This document shows, piece by piece, positions 26,254 to 35,187 of a stretch of 64,000 nucleotides of DNA. Position 1 is the stretch's first letter; each line of letters opens with the position of its first letter. The stretch comes from Sphaerochaeta sp050178175 (GTDB taxonomy: Bacteria > Spirochaetota > Spirochaetia > Sphaerochaetales > Sphaerochaetaceae), in NCBI RefSeq assembly GCF_050178175.1, contig NZ_JBFXGH010000001.1, forward strand, positions 6,917 through 70,916. The letters are read 5' to 3'. The position numbers and the translations under genes are program-made. A model generated the notes under the pieces. It was given only the letters and a program-made list of their open reading frames with translations, searched no databases and had not been told where the DNA came from.

Positions 26254-26853
26254 ATGAGAATACTCAAGCAACGCTCACAGTGTGAGATTGAGGTGAAAAA
26301 GTCCCGATTCATTGCTATTGCCCAACCCATCAAGGACCTCTCCGAAATCAAACATCTGGTTAATGAAACAAGGACAGCACATCCAGGGGCTCATCATGTT
26401 GTTCATGCTGCTGTCGTGGGACCAAAGGGAGATCTCTACAGCTATAGTGATGACCATGAGCCAAAGAATACTGCAGGCCGGCCCGCACTCGAGGTACTGA
26501 AAGGAAGTAGTGTCACCAATATCCTGATACTCATCATCCGCTACTTTGGAGGAACGTTATTGGGCACGGGAGGCCTGGTAAAAGCCTATGGCGACAGTGC
26601 CAGGGAATTACTCTCCATTATCAAGACAGAAGAATTGATTGAGAAAACAAGGTTCTCCTTCACGATACCCTATAATCTCTATGAGCTAGGAAAGATTGAC
26701 CTCGAATTGCTTGAAGCGGATATTGAAAACGAGGAATTCACAACGGATGTATCCATCACGGGTACACTGCCGAGAACCAATGCTGAGCAATTATCTTCCA
26801 GAATTACTGAACTCTCAGGTGGACAGTGTGAGGTTTCTCTTACCGATTTGTAA
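26254..26853 (+). CDS. YigZ/IMPACT family protein
   Basis: The 199-residue protein has the UPF0029/IMPACT N-terminal domain, with KKSRFIA, the HHVVHA strand, DDHEP and TAGRP, and RYFGGTLLG. A DUF1949 C-terminal domain follows. The ATG at 26254 follows the aldo/keto reductase stop by 1 base. The molecular role of bacterial YigZ is not settled. Its 3' end overlaps the convergent M28 peptidase gene by 14 bp. Confidence 0.9.
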   Translation: MRILKQRSQCEIEVKKSRFIAIAQPIKDLSEIKHLVNETRTAHPGAHHVVHAAVVGPKGDLYSYSDDHEPKNTAGRPALEVLKGSSVTNILILIIRYFGGTLLGTGGLVKAYGDSARELLSIIKTEELIEKTRFSFTIPYNLYELGKIDLELLEADIENEEFTTDVSITGTLPRTNAEQLSSRITELSGGQCEVSLTDL

Positions 26854-28231
26854 GCTTTGAGAAGGTCAAGGAAACCTCAGTGGGGGATTCCTCCTCTTCT
26901 TCCTTACTCTCTTCCCATAATCGTTTGCCATCTACCATATCAGTAAGTTTGATGGCTATGGAAAGCGCTCTTTCCAGGGCACTCGGTTCTATTGCTTCCA
27001 CTACGTCATTGCGGGTATGCTGCACCGATGGTTTGCTGCGGTCATCCCAAGCAACTGCGGTCAGGGTGGTGGCTGAAATACCACATCTGCTCGCTTCTGC
27101 AGCATCGCTGCCGCCCCAGAGACGTGGAATTGATTCACTCTTGGATTCATACCCCATTGAGTGTGCAATTTCCGTACAGCGCCTTGCCAAGGAAGCATCA
27201 AGCGGTTGGGTACCATTGACGTCCTTCTCCAGGAAGGTAATCTGGTCACTGTAGTAGACGGAATCAAAGTTCAATACGATTGGGTCAATCAAGGAGTCAG
27301 CCATTGATGCGTACCAATGCCTCGATCCCTGCAGTGCTGCTTCTTCCCCGTCAAAGGAGCAAAAGATCAATCGGGTATTCCTAAGAGGCTTCCCACAACC
27401 CCTTCTCCAATGGAAATACCGGGCAAGCTGCACTGTCATCCCCACTGAAACAAGATTATCCCCTGCCCCAGGAGAACCCTCCTTCTCATACATCAACCGC
27501 AAGGGAAACAACAGGGGGGTAGCTCCCAAAAGAAGGATAAGGAGAATGAGATGTGCAAGGGAGGGAATATTCGGCAATAACAAAGCACTTGCAAGAAGCT
27601 CCGAAAAAACCTGTACCAAGGCCAGCAATCCGCAAGCGATGAACAGTCCAACCGGGAAGAGCACATTTTTTACGTAGGATATCCACTCAAGTTGGTTGTA
27701 TCGGTGTAGAGGAGCACTATCATGATGTGAACTGAAAATAAGCGTGTGCTGTACCTCTTCCTTTGGTTCCAGGACTCCATGGATATTCACCCCCTCAGCG
27801 TTGCAACGATTTTTTCGGGGAAAAGGTCGGTAGAGATAGAGTTCCCTAGTGGCGTAATAGCAAAAACCAATAAAAAGCAAGAGGGAAATCCAAGGCATTC
27901 CAACCAACATAAAAGCCACCAAAAGAGGATAGAGGATGATCATAATCGTGAAAGGTTGACTATGAACCTTCGTATCGAGGGGGAATTTGGTCATGGTTGT
28001 TTCATCACAGAAATGGTTATACGCATCCTCAACTGCTTCAGCGGCACGATGGCCTGCGTCACTGCCAGCTACCCTTGGGCCATAGAGATCAACAAGAGTC
28101 TTGGTGAAGGCCAGGGCAAGGGTAGCAAGCTTACCGGCTTTCAATGTCTCGAGTCTTTGCCTAGGGTTCTCTTTTTGGGCATCCACCAGCGTAGGTTGCT
28201 TCTTGTGTTCTTTGGAAAAAGGGAACTTCAT
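26840..28231 (-). CDS. M28-family metallopeptidase with internal membrane segments
   Basis: The 463-residue protein has zinc-aminopeptidase ligand motifs in order: SSHHDSAP, GAGDN, DGEEA, LNFDSV and VQHTRND. Two hydrophobic hairpins (about 93-128 and 190-245) interrupt the catalytic domain, so it is probably membrane-associated. The ATG has only a poor ribosome site and follows a TTGACA/CATGAT promoter within about 9 bases, another possible leaderless case. The substrate is unknown. The 3' end overlaps yigZ. Confidence 0.8.
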   Translation of the reverse strand: MKFPFSKEHKKQPTLVDAQKENPRQRLETLKAGKLATLALAFTKTLVDLYGPRVAGSDAGHRAAEAVEDAYNHFCDETTMTKFPLDTKVHSQPFTIMIILYPLLVAFMLVGMPWISLLLFIGFCYYATRELYLYRPFPRKNRCNAEGVNIHGVLEPKEEVQHTLIFSSHHDSAPLHRYNQLEWISYVKNVLFPVGLFIACGLLALVQVFSELLASALLLPNIPSLAHLILLILLLGATPLLFPLRLMYEKEGSPGAGDNLVSVGMTVQLARYFHWRRGCGKPLRNTRLIFCSFDGEEAALQGSRHWYASMADSLIDPIVLNFDSVYYSDQITFLEKDVNGTQPLDASLARRCTEIAHSMGYESKSESIPRLWGGSDAAEASRCGISATTLTAVAWDDRSKPSVQHTRNDVVEAIEPSALERALSIAIKLTDMVDGKRLWEESKEEEEESPTEVSLTFSKLTNR

Positions 28232-28313
28232 GATTGTTTCATCATGACGAGTGCAACCTATGCTGTCAAGAAAGCAAATTTTATCCCGCTATTTTTTTCT
28301 CCCATCAGAGTTC

Positions 28314-28342
28314 TTGACAAAGATTGAGGCACTCACTATAGT
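28314..28342 (+). promoter_or_regulatory. Strong promoter of the tRNA cluster
   Basis: TTGACA (28314-28319), 17 bp and TATAGT (28337-28342) form the best sigma-70 match in the window. It lies 48 bases before the first tRNA. Pyrimidine-poor short spacers between the tRNAs suggest one polycistronic precursor. Confidence 0.75.
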
Positions 28343-28390
28343 GGTAACCCGATTGATATCCTTGTAAATGGAGGAATATCAAGTCTGTTT

Positions 28391-28475
28391 GGAGAGATGT
28401 CCGAGCGGTCGAAGGAGGCGGTCTTGAAAACCGTTGAGGCGCGAGTCTCCGAGGGTTCGAATCCCCCTCTCTCCG
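28391..28475 (+). tRNA. tRNA-Ser (anticodon UGA)
   Basis: Acceptor GGAGAGA pairs with TCTCTCC, the discriminator is G, and a long class II variable arm is present. The anticodon loop reads CTTGAAA, giving anticodon TGA. The 3' CCA is not encoded. Confidence 0.95.
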
Positions 28476-28512
28476 TTCATTCATCGATCTGGATGAATGT
28501 GTTTTTTTATAT

Positions 28513-28599
28513 GGAGAGGTGCGAGAGCGGCCGAATCGGGCTCCCTGCTAAGGAGTTGACCTGGTAACGGGTCCGGGGGTTCGAATCCCCCCCTCTCCG
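28513..28599 (+). tRNA. tRNA-Ser (anticodon GCU)
   Basis: Acceptor GGAGAGG pairs with CCTCTCC, the discriminator is G, and the variable arm is long. The anticodon loop CTGCTAA gives GCT. No encoded CCA. Confidence 0.95.
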
Positions 28600-28620
28600 T
28601 TTTTGATTTTTTTTAGTATT

Positions 28621-28694
28621 GAGACCATAGCTCAGCTGGATAGAGCATCAGTTTGCGGAACTGAGGGTCGGAGGTTCGAATCCTCTTGGTCTCA
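28621..28694 (+). tRNA. tRNA-Arg (anticodon GCG)
   Basis: This is a 74-base class I tRNA. Acceptor GAGACCA pairs with TGGTCTC, the discriminator is A and position 20 is A, both arginine identity features. The anticodon stem TCAGT/ACTGA encloses loop TTGCGGA, so the anticodon is GCG rather than the usual ACG. Residue 37 is G, as in tRNA-Arg(CCG). No encoded CCA. Confidence 0.88.
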
Positions 28695-28727
28695 TAGTTG
28701 GTTTTGTATGAAACGGTCATAACACTG

Positions 28728-28815
28728 GGAGAGATGTCCGAGTGGTCGAAGGAGACGGACTCGAAATCCGTTGTACCGTCTGACGGTACCGAGGGTTCGA
28801 ATCCCTCTCTCTCCG
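28728..28815 (+). tRNA. tRNA-Ser (anticodon CGA)
   Basis: Acceptor GGAGAGA pairs with TCTCTCC. The variable arm is long and GTACCGTCTGACGGTAC-like. The anticodon loop CTCGAAA gives CGA. No encoded CCA. Confidence 0.95.
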
Positions 28816-28860
28816 ATAGCTTGGATATTTTTTGGGTTTTTACCGTTTATTTCGTTCCTT

Positions 28861-28945
28861 GGAGAGGTGTCCGAGTGGTCGAAGGTGCACGCTTGGAAGG
28901 CGTGTGTGCTGAAAGGCACCGGGGGTTCGAATCCCCCCCTCTCCG
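28861..28945 (+). tRNA. tRNA-Ser (anticodon GGA)
   Basis: Acceptor GGAGAGG pairs with CCTCTCC, the variable arm is long, and the anticodon loop TTGGAAG gives GGA. No encoded CCA. Confidence 0.95.
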
Positions 28946-28952
28946 TTTTATT

Positions 28953-29065
28953 CCCAGTCAACAGATTCTGTGCTATGTGCATTCGCCCAACCCCGTCAGG
29001 ACCGGAAGGTAGCAGCGGTAAGTGAATTGCCCATGAGACACAGGCGATTTGTTGGCTGGGTTTTT
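28953..29065 (+). ncRNA. ffs: Signal recognition particle RNA (4.5S), small bacterial type
   Basis: The conserved Ffh-binding domain is visible as GTCAGGACCGGAAGGTAGCAG around 28995-29015. The ends CCCAGTCAACA and TGTTGGCTGGG pair over 11 bp, giving an RNA of about 108 bases that closes into a single rod. The closing helix is followed directly by TTTTT (29061-29065), which serves as terminator. It has no Alu domain. It lies at the end of the tRNA-Ser cluster and could be cotranscribed with it. Confidence 0.92.
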
Positions 29066-29148
29066 CTCTGTTGTCACCAGATTCGCACTTCTGTTCCTAG
29101 ATAGCAAAGTATGGTATACTCGCAGGGTACGTTCACAGAGGAGCTCTC

Positions 29149-30804
29149 ATGGCATATGAAGTAACAGCTACCAGGAAACGCCCCCAGTCTTTTGACGGCT
29201 TGGTAGGTCAGGAATTCGTGGTATCAACCATAAAACATTCGATTGAACAAGGAAGAATTGCCCACGCCTATCTGTTCAGTGGACCAAGAGGAGTAGGCAA
29301 GACTTCATCTGCCCGAATATTGGCAAGAGCCCTGAACTGTGAACAAGGACCGACCTCCACTCCTTGTGGCGTCTGTTCCAACTGTCGTGAGATCACCCAA
29401 GGCAACAGTGTTGATGTTATTGAAATCGATGGTGCAAGCAACACAAGCGTGAATGACATCCGGCAGATCAAGGACGAGGTCCTCTTCCCTCCACAGACCA
29501 GCAAATACAAGATTTATATCATCGATGAAGTGCATATGCTCTCCACCAGTGCGTTCAATGCACTGCTGAAAACCATTGAAGAGCCCCCTGCATACATCAT
29601 CTTTATCTTTGCGACTACCGAACTGCAAAAAGTACCGGCTACCATACGATCACGTTGCCAGCAGTTCCATTTCCAGCTGATCGACCTGGATACCATCAAG
29701 AACTGTTTACGGGATGCCGCAAGTGACCTGGAAGTTGAAGCTGATGATGATGCACTGTTCTGGATTGCAAAGGAGTCCACGGGCTCCATGCGCGATGCCT
29801 ATACGCTCTTTGACCAGGTGGTCTCCTTTAGCCAGGGACACATCACCATGGGAAAAATCAGCAGTAAGCTGGGATTGGTCGGCATTGATCAGATTGCCCA
29901 AATAGTCTTCCATCTCTTGGATGAACATACCGATCAGGCACTGCTCGCTGTACAGGACTTGTTGCAGGCAGGAGTATCGGTGGAACAGTGTATCAAGGAC
30001 TTCACCCTCTTCTTCAGAAGCTTGCTGTTTATCAAGGCAGGGTTGCATGATGATGCTATCCTTGGAATACAATCCGACAGGATTCCCCTTGCTCTGAGAA
30101 ACGCCTATTCGAGTGAACAGCTGGAAGCCGCCCTTGAGTTGCTACTCAAACTCTACAGGGAAATCAGGTACTCACTGAACCCACGATTTGAACTCGAGCT
30201 ATGCATTTCCCGTCTTGGAAGCCTTCCCTCCCTTGTTTCAGCAACGACTCTCGTGAAGAAAATTACCCAGATGCGGGATGAACTGCTTTCAGGAACAGTG
30301 AAGCTTCCCCAAAAAAAACTTGAGATCCAATCTGACCTACTTGCCACCAGGGAAACCATCAAACCCAGGGAGAATGCTTCCCCGCCCAGCAGTGTGGCCA
30401 CACCTGGGCAGCGGAGTAAGGATTCCAAAGAGCAGAGTGTTCCCGTAAAGCCGGTGCCTGTACAGAGTCGCCCATTCACCAAGGGAGATCTCCCTGCCTT
30501 GGTAGGCAAACTCTCAAGCACACCACTGCTCAGTCAAGTGGCACAGGCAATTACTGAAGTATCAAATGATGAGGGAGTATTGCACATCACCTTCTCCACT
30601 GCCTTCTGCCAGAACAAGGCGGAAGAGAGTACTGAGAAATTCAGATCCCTAATCAAGGAGATTTCAGGCTTTGAGGGACCGATACGGTTCCACTGCCTTG
30701 AGACAGAAAAACAGGAAGAGACTCCACAGACGGAAGATTCTGTAGTCTCAAAAATCGCCTCGATTTTCCGGGGAGAGATCACCCAGCAACCCAATGAGAT
30801 GTAA
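29149..30804 (+). CDS. dnaX: DNA polymerase III subunit gamma/tau
   Basis: This is the clamp-loader motor of the replisome, 551 residues. Walker A is GPRGVGKTS. A zinc module follows (CEQGPTSTPCGVCSNC), then Walker B IIDEVHML and the SRC motif in RSRCQQF. Domain III and a variable tau-like C-terminus complete it. GAGGAG precedes the ATG, and an extended -10 (TGGTATACT, ending 29120) lies upstream. It begins an operon with ybaB and recR, an arrangement shared by many bacteria. Confidence 0.95.
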   Translation: MAYEVTATRKRPQSFDGLVGQEFVVSTIKHSIEQGRIAHAYLFSGPRGVGKTSSARILARALNCEQGPTSTPCGVCSNCREITQGNSVDVIEIDGASNTSVNDIRQIKDEVLFPPQTSKYKIYIIDEVHMLSTSAFNALLKTIEEPPAYIIFIFATTELQKVPATIRSRCQQFHFQLIDLDTIKNCLRDAASDLEVEADDDALFWIAKESTGSMRDAYTLFDQVVSFSQGHITMGKISSKLGLVGIDQIAQIVFHLLDEHTDQALLAVQDLLQAGVSVEQCIKDFTLFFRSLLFIKAGLHDDAILGIQSDRIPLALRNAYSSEQLEAALELLLKLYREIRYSLNPRFELELCISRLGSLPSLVSATTLVKKITQMRDELLSGTVKLPQKKLEIQSDLLATRETIKPRENASPPSSVATPGQRSKDSKEQSVPVKPVPVQSRPFTKGDLPALVGKLSSTPLLSQVAQAITEVSNDEGVLHITFSTAFCQNKAEESTEKFRSLIKEISGFEGPIRFHCLETEKQEETPQTEDSVVSKIASIFRGEITQQPNEM

Positions 30805-30819
30805 GCAAGGAGCCACCGT

Positions 30820-31137
30820 ATGGATATGAACCCTTTTGAACTGTTGAAAAACATGAAAGGCATTCAGGAGAATGTAAAGAAAATGCAGGAAATACTTCCC
30901 ACCATTACTGCAACAGGGAGTGCCGGTGCAGGTATGGTTGAAGTTACCATCAATGGGAAATTCATCGTTACTGACATACATATCGAGAAAGATATTGTTG
31001 ATCCTGATGATTTGGGAACACTTCAGGTATTGTTGAGTAGTGCTTTCAATGACGCGTCAGCAAAAATCCAACAGAAGATCCAGAGTGAAGGTATGAAATA
31101 TGCCGGTCCTTTGGGTGGCTTCACCACTCAGGCCTAA
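30820..31137 (+). CDS. YbaB/EbfC nucleoid-associated protein
   Basis: The 105-residue protein has the YbaB fold. It starts MNPFELLKNMKGIQ with a helical segment, followed by a GAGMVEVTINGK strand. The family binds DNA as a dimer and is almost always between dnaX and recR, as here. AAGGAG precedes the ATG. It lies 15 bp after dnaX and 2 bp before recR. Confidence 0.92.
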   Translation: MDMNPFELLKNMKGIQENVKKMQEILPTITATGSAGAGMVEVTINGKFIVTDIHIEKDIVDPDDLGTLQVLLSSAFNDASAKIQQKIQSEGMKYAGPLGGFTTQA

Positions 31138-31139
31138 TC

Positions 31140-31730
31140 ATGACAGCATTGGAAAACCTTATCCAAACCCTTTCCCGTCTTCCTGGCATCGGTCCGAAGA
31201 GTGCCTCGAGACTTGCCTATCACCTGATCAAGACCGAGAAGAGCTATAACCAGAACCTCAGCCAAGCAATTGCCACCATACAGGAACGGATTTTCCCTTG
31301 TTCCATATGTGGCAGTTTCACTGAGACCGATCCTTGTCCTGTATGCAGTGATGCTTCCCGGGACAGAAGCCTCCTGTGTGTGGTGGAAGAACCCCAGGAT
31401 GTGCTGACCATCCAGTCCAGTGGGGCATATAACGGCCTATATCATGTGCTTGGGGGAGCGATCAGTCCACTTGATGGAGTCGGGCCCGAACAGCTCTCGT
31501 TCTCCCGCCTCCTGCAACGTATCAAGGAGGGTCAGTTCACAGAACTGATCATAGCCACCAACCCAACTGAAGAGGGCGATACAACAGCTCTTTACATCAG
31601 ACATATTCTCAAGGAACATACAGAGCTCTCCATAACGCGACTGGCCAGCGGACTGCCCATCGGAGGAGATTTGGAATATGCTGACCGAATTACCTTGGCA
31701 AGATCATTACGAGGGAGAGTGACGTTCTAG
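31140..31730 (+). CDS. recR: Recombination mediator protein RecR
   Basis: The 196-residue protein acts with RecF and RecO to load RecA on gapped DNA. It has the helix-hairpin-helix LPGIGPKSA, a four-cysteine zinc finger (CSIC and CPVC) and a Toprim domain with VVEEPQD. It ends with a Walker B-like GLPIGGDLEYAD. The stop overlaps the convergent TerB-DnaJ gene by 4 bp. Confidence 0.95.
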   Translation: MTALENLIQTLSRLPGIGPKSASRLAYHLIKTEKSYNQNLSQAIATIQERIFPCSICGSFTETDPCPVCSDASRDRSLLCVVEEPQDVLTIQSSGAYNGLYHVLGGAISPLDGVGPEQLSFSRLLQRIKEGQFTELIIATNPTEEGDTTALYIRHILKEHTELSITRLASGLPIGGDLEYADRITLARSLRGRVTF

Positions 31731-32494
31731 CGTATGCCACGCTCTCTCTTGATTGATTCATATGCGTCCTGAATTTCCCTGAACTTTGCCGTCGCATGAC
31801 CCAGGAATTCCTCCCCCATGCCTTTTGAGGCAAGCGTGTCCGGATGGAACTCAATGCTGAGTTTCCTGTAGGCACGTTTCACTTCATCATCAGTAGCCGT
31901 ACGTGGAATATTGAGAATCGCATAGGATTTATCCAATGCATTACTGCAACCACCATAGCGGTTACAGAGCATCTCAACAAAGCTATCATTTAAGCGGAAA
32001 ATCTTTGCAGCACGCCTGATCATCTCTTCCTCGGCACTGCTGATGACTCCATCGGCAGCAGCAACACGATAGAAGATATCAACCATCAGCTGAAGGATGT
32101 TTGGTGCGTGGCTAAAGTTTTGATAGAACTGGGAAGCAAACTGGTCAAACGTTCCACCACCGGTGAGAGCGGTATCGAAGACCCGCATGGCAGCCTCTTC
32201 TTCACGATACCCCAAACGAAGATCCTGACGGATGAACTCCAGCACCTTTTGACGTTCACGCGATGAAATCGAACCGTCAGAGGATGCAATCCTTGCAAGC
32301 ATCGAGAATGCCCCCACAAAAAAGAGCATCTGCTCCCTATCGAGGGTTGTATAGCTACTTCTTGTTGTTTGTGTGGATCCTACATCACCGGCCTTGTCAA
32401 ACATATGGCCGAAGGCAATCCCAGCAATCATTCCCAAGGGTCCTCCGAACATGAAGCCGAAGGTACCCCCAAACAGTTTACCGAGCCACGCCAT
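31727..32494 (-). CDS. DjlA-like TerB and DnaJ domain co-chaperone
   Basis: The 255-residue protein has a glycine-rich N-terminal segment (GGTFGFMFGGPLGMIAGIAFG) that may insert in the membrane. A TerB-like helical domain (about 50-180) and a C-terminal J domain (about 190-255) with an intact HPD motif follow. The J domain should stimulate DnaK. It starts 3 bp after the stop of the glycosidase gene, so the two are cotranscribed. Confidence 0.87.
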   Translation of the reverse strand: MAWLGKLFGGTFGFMFGGPLGMIAGIAFGHMFDKAGDVGSTQTTRSSYTTLDREQMLFFVGAFSMLARIASSDGSISSRERQKVLEFIRQDLRLGYREEEAAMRVFDTALTGGGTFDQFASQFYQNFSHAPNILQLMVDIFYRVAAADGVISSAEEEMIRRAAKIFRLNDSFVEMLCNRYGGCSNALDKSYAILNIPRTATDDEVKRAYRKLSIEFHPDTLASKGMGEEFLGHATAKFREIQDAYESIKRERGIR

Positions 32495-32497
32495 GAC

Positions 32498-33922
32498 TTA
32501 CAGCTTGTCGATCAACATTGAACACTTTCCGGAAGGAATCGGAAGAGTCTTCTTCTTTTTCTCCCCAAGAATTTCAATGGTGAAGTAATAGAGCTTTTCG
32601 CTCTCAAGACGAATTTCCCAGCCACGTTCTGTCTTGTTGCTGAGAATGGTGATCATATTGCGTTTCAAGGAAAGGTTCTCGATTCCCATGGCCTCAAGGG
32701 AGGGCATCACCCAATTGACAGTCTTTCTGGGAAGCGAAATTTCCAAGCCGATGATGTTCTCGATCATCAGGGTAATGGTTACAACTCCTGCATAGGGCAT
32801 CAGTCTCCTGCGCGGGAAGCCTGGAATCTCATCTGTCTTGGAAAAACCTTCCTTGTTTGGAAGGTACGCCTCCCACACATCCCCCAGGGTTTCAGCATCG
32901 GGATGCAGGGTATCAAGCAGGAAATACATGTGCCTGATGGCACACTCCCTTGCAAAGATGAACTGGTTGAACTTCTCCAGCCCCTTGATGACCATATAGG
33001 TATTGATGGGAATAACCCCACCACAATACCCATTACCATCCTCGCTGAACACAGGAGATGAGACCGGTACACTCGGGAAAGGGTTGTCGGTTCCAAACTC
33101 CTTTGGATCCTTGAGGTACTCAATCAGGTAAGCAGCACGTTCATCGTTGGGAATTTCCGCAAGCAGTGTCCAATAAGCACCAATATACTTGTTGTCAATA
33201 CGGTTCCCCTTGATATCCAGATCATAGTAGAAATTGGTATCAGGGTCCCACATCATACTGTTTATCCTCGTCTTCAAGGAGAAGTAAATCCGCTTGTAAC
33301 GGAAACTCAACTCCTTGTCGTTGAGGATATCACCGATTGCAGACATGTACAGGGCATTAACAGCAAGCTGTGCATTGAAGTCCAATGGGTAGTACACATG
33401 GTCACGGGGAATATTACCACTCTGGCATGCTTCGATGGGAACAGAGTAGAGCCCATTGGGCTTTTGGAACGTTGCCTGGATCCAGGAGAAGTATCGCTCC
33501 AGTACAGGAACGACCTCCTTCAGCCTTTTCTTGTTTCCAATCTTATGATAGAAGCCATGTTCAACATAGGCAAAAAGAGGAGGGAAAATCCCTTCTGGGT
33601 TTGCTGCCGTAAAGACAGGCTTCCCATCCTCTATGGAGTACTCCCCACGAATAGCACCATTTGCTTCCTGTTTCTGGTAGAAATAGTCGAGCATGGGGAA
33701 CGGAGAGTTATTCTGGTTGCTATACACCAGAAAAAGAGAAGAGAAACAGGATAAATACTGATTGAAGGTGGTCTGGCCAGGGTATGAAAGATAGGAACCG
33801 TTCATGCCATTGGCTTCGGTTCCTTGCTTCCAAAGTTCGTCTATCCATACCCAAGACCTGTCATACATGTCGACAAAATCTTGATCATAAAAATGTACGA
33901 ACGGCACCATATCCTTTATCAA
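32498..33922 (-). CDS. (alpha/alpha)6-barrel glycoside hydrolase, GH63/GH37-like
   Basis: The 474-residue protein resembles mannosylglycerate hydrolase/trehalase-type alpha-toroid glycosidases. It has aromatic-rich barrel segments such as YYPLDFNAQLAVNALY and MMWDPDTNFYYDLD. A late GDVWEAYLPNKEG segment may carry a catalytic acid. There is no signal peptide. The start is TTG 33922, because AAGGAG lies 8 bases upstream; the ATG at 33910 has its GGA too close. The exact family and substrate are uncertain. Confidence 0.72.
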   Translation of the reverse strand: MIKDMVPFVHFYDQDFVDMYDRSWVWIDELWKQGTEANGMNGSYLSYPGQTTFNQYLSCFSSLFLVYSNQNNSPFPMLDYFYQKQEANGAIRGEYSIEDGKPVFTAANPEGIFPPLFAYVEHGFYHKIGNKKRLKEVVPVLERYFSWIQATFQKPNGLYSVPIEACQSGNIPRDHVYYPLDFNAQLAVNALYMSAIGDILNDKELSFRYKRIYFSLKTRINSMMWDPDTNFYYDLDIKGNRIDNKYIGAYWTLLAEIPNDERAAYLIEYLKDPKEFGTDNPFPSVPVSSPVFSEDGNGYCGGVIPINTYMVIKGLEKFNQFIFARECAIRHMYFLLDTLHPDAETLGDVWEAYLPNKEGFSKTDEIPGFPRRRLMPYAGVVTITLMIENIIGLEISLPRKTVNWVMPSLEAMGIENLSLKRNMITILSNKTERGWEIRLESEKLYYFTIEILGEKKKKTLPIPSGKCSMLIDKL

Positions 33923-34213
33923 ATTGGGAACTCCTTGGTTATCAGCTAAAACGAGAAAAACTACATAAAACGCGCATTGTTAAAGATAAACTCTCTTAGA
34001 GGAGAAGTCAATCATATTCAGGCAAGTTTTGGAAACACTTCTCTTTTTCGAAAACCAACCTTCCGGATTCCATAGAAAATTTTTAATCATTTATATAATA
34101 GCTAATTATTGAAAAATTGAAAAGAGCTCCTTTTTAGTAAAACGGCAATATTTATCTGATTGTTCTGTATCGGGTCCAACATCTAGACACGGTTTGCCTA
34201 AAAAACCCAACTC
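33923..34213. other. AT-rich intergenic region with glycosidase promoter
   Basis: This 291 bp gap holds a minus-strand promoter, TTGACT (34006-34011), 16 bp, TTATCT (33984-33989), for the glycosidase gene. The rest, especially 34075-34155, is very AT-rich. I see no gene, RNA or clear terminator there. Confidence 0.45.
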
Positions 34214-35143
34214 TCAGCAAAACACCGGGAGGGCGGCTTCCAAAAGCGTAACGGAAAACTCCATACACCCTTGAGAAATTTCTTCCCCATCAACATGCAC
34301 AGGCATCGGATGATCACTGCTTACCATCTTCACCTCCTTCACTCTTGAGACACTGAATTCCTTGCGCTTGACCTGTCCTCCCTTGAAGAAGGTAAGCGCC
34401 AGGGGAACCAATTTCCAGCTGGGAACAGGAGCATTTGCATATACCACATCAAACAAGCCATCATCAAAAAGCGCATCCGGACCCATCAGGAATGCTGAGC
34501 CCATTCTCCTTCCATTGCAGATGGAGAGTTGCTGTGTCTGGAGTCTTTGCGTCTTTCCATCCAAGGTAAGCTCAACAGAATACGGAGCTGGATAATGAAT
34601 CAGGATTCTGATAAGGGCAAAGACATAGCTTGGAGTCCCAGAGACATGCTTGAAATCACTGGCAAGAAAGTTTACCAGTGGCTCAAATCCGACACCAAGG
34701 CCATTTATGAAGTATCGTCCCTGTGGATATTTGCCACCATGCACAATACCTGCATCGATAGTCCGTTTGGTACCTTGAAGGATTATAGAGCAGGCCTCCT
34801 TGATCGATTTCGGTATCTGCATACCCCATGCAAAGTCATTCCCTCGTCCAATCGGTATTACCCCTAGGGTCGGAACCGGCAGCTGTCTCCCTGTTGCAGC
34901 CTTCAGCATTCCGTTGACCGTCTCGTTGACGGTGCCATCCCCGCCGGCAGCAATGACGACATCCCGTCTTTCACATGTTGCCTGCCATGCCAGCCGCTCT
35001 GCCCCTTCGCCCTTCTTGGTATAGACCAGTTCCACATGATTCCCTGATTGGGAAAGCAAGGCCTTGATCAGGTCCCCCTGCTTTTTTGCTTTTCCCTTCG
35101 CAGCATGTGGATTCAGAATAACGAAAAACTCTCGCTCAGCCAT
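34214..35143 (-). CDS. Diacylglycerol kinase-family lipid kinase
   Basis: The 309-residue protein belongs to the DagK/YegS group. It starts with the NPHAAKGKA nucleotide segment and has the GGDGTVNE motif near residue 66. The C-terminal beta domain ends with the GEE-type segment HVDGEEI. It phosphorylates diacylglycerol or a related lipid. AAGGGG precedes the ATG. It is divergent from ygiQ, with 44 bp between the starts. Confidence 0.88.
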   Translation of the reverse strand: MAEREFFVILNPHAAKGKAKKQGDLIKALLSQSGNHVELVYTKKGEGAERLAWQATCERRDVVIAAGGDGTVNETVNGMLKAATGRQLPVPTLGVIPIGRGNDFAWGMQIPKSIKEACSIILQGTKRTIDAGIVHGGKYPQGRYFINGLGVGFEPLVNFLASDFKHVSGTPSYVFALIRILIHYPAPYSVELTLDGKTQRLQTQQLSICNGRRMGSAFLMGPDALFDDGLFDVVYANAPVPSWKLVPLALTFFKGGQVKRKEFSVSRVKEVKMVSSDHPMPVHVDGEEISQGCMEFSVTLLEAALPVFC

Positions 35144-35187
35144 GACAGTACCCCTTATTCCTATTTACACCCAAGGACCGATGACCT

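Noticed and set aside
28698..29025. Short plus-strand open frames across the tRNA and SRP RNA genes
   Set aside because: They run through structured RNA genes and their repeated sequence reflects the similar tRNAs.
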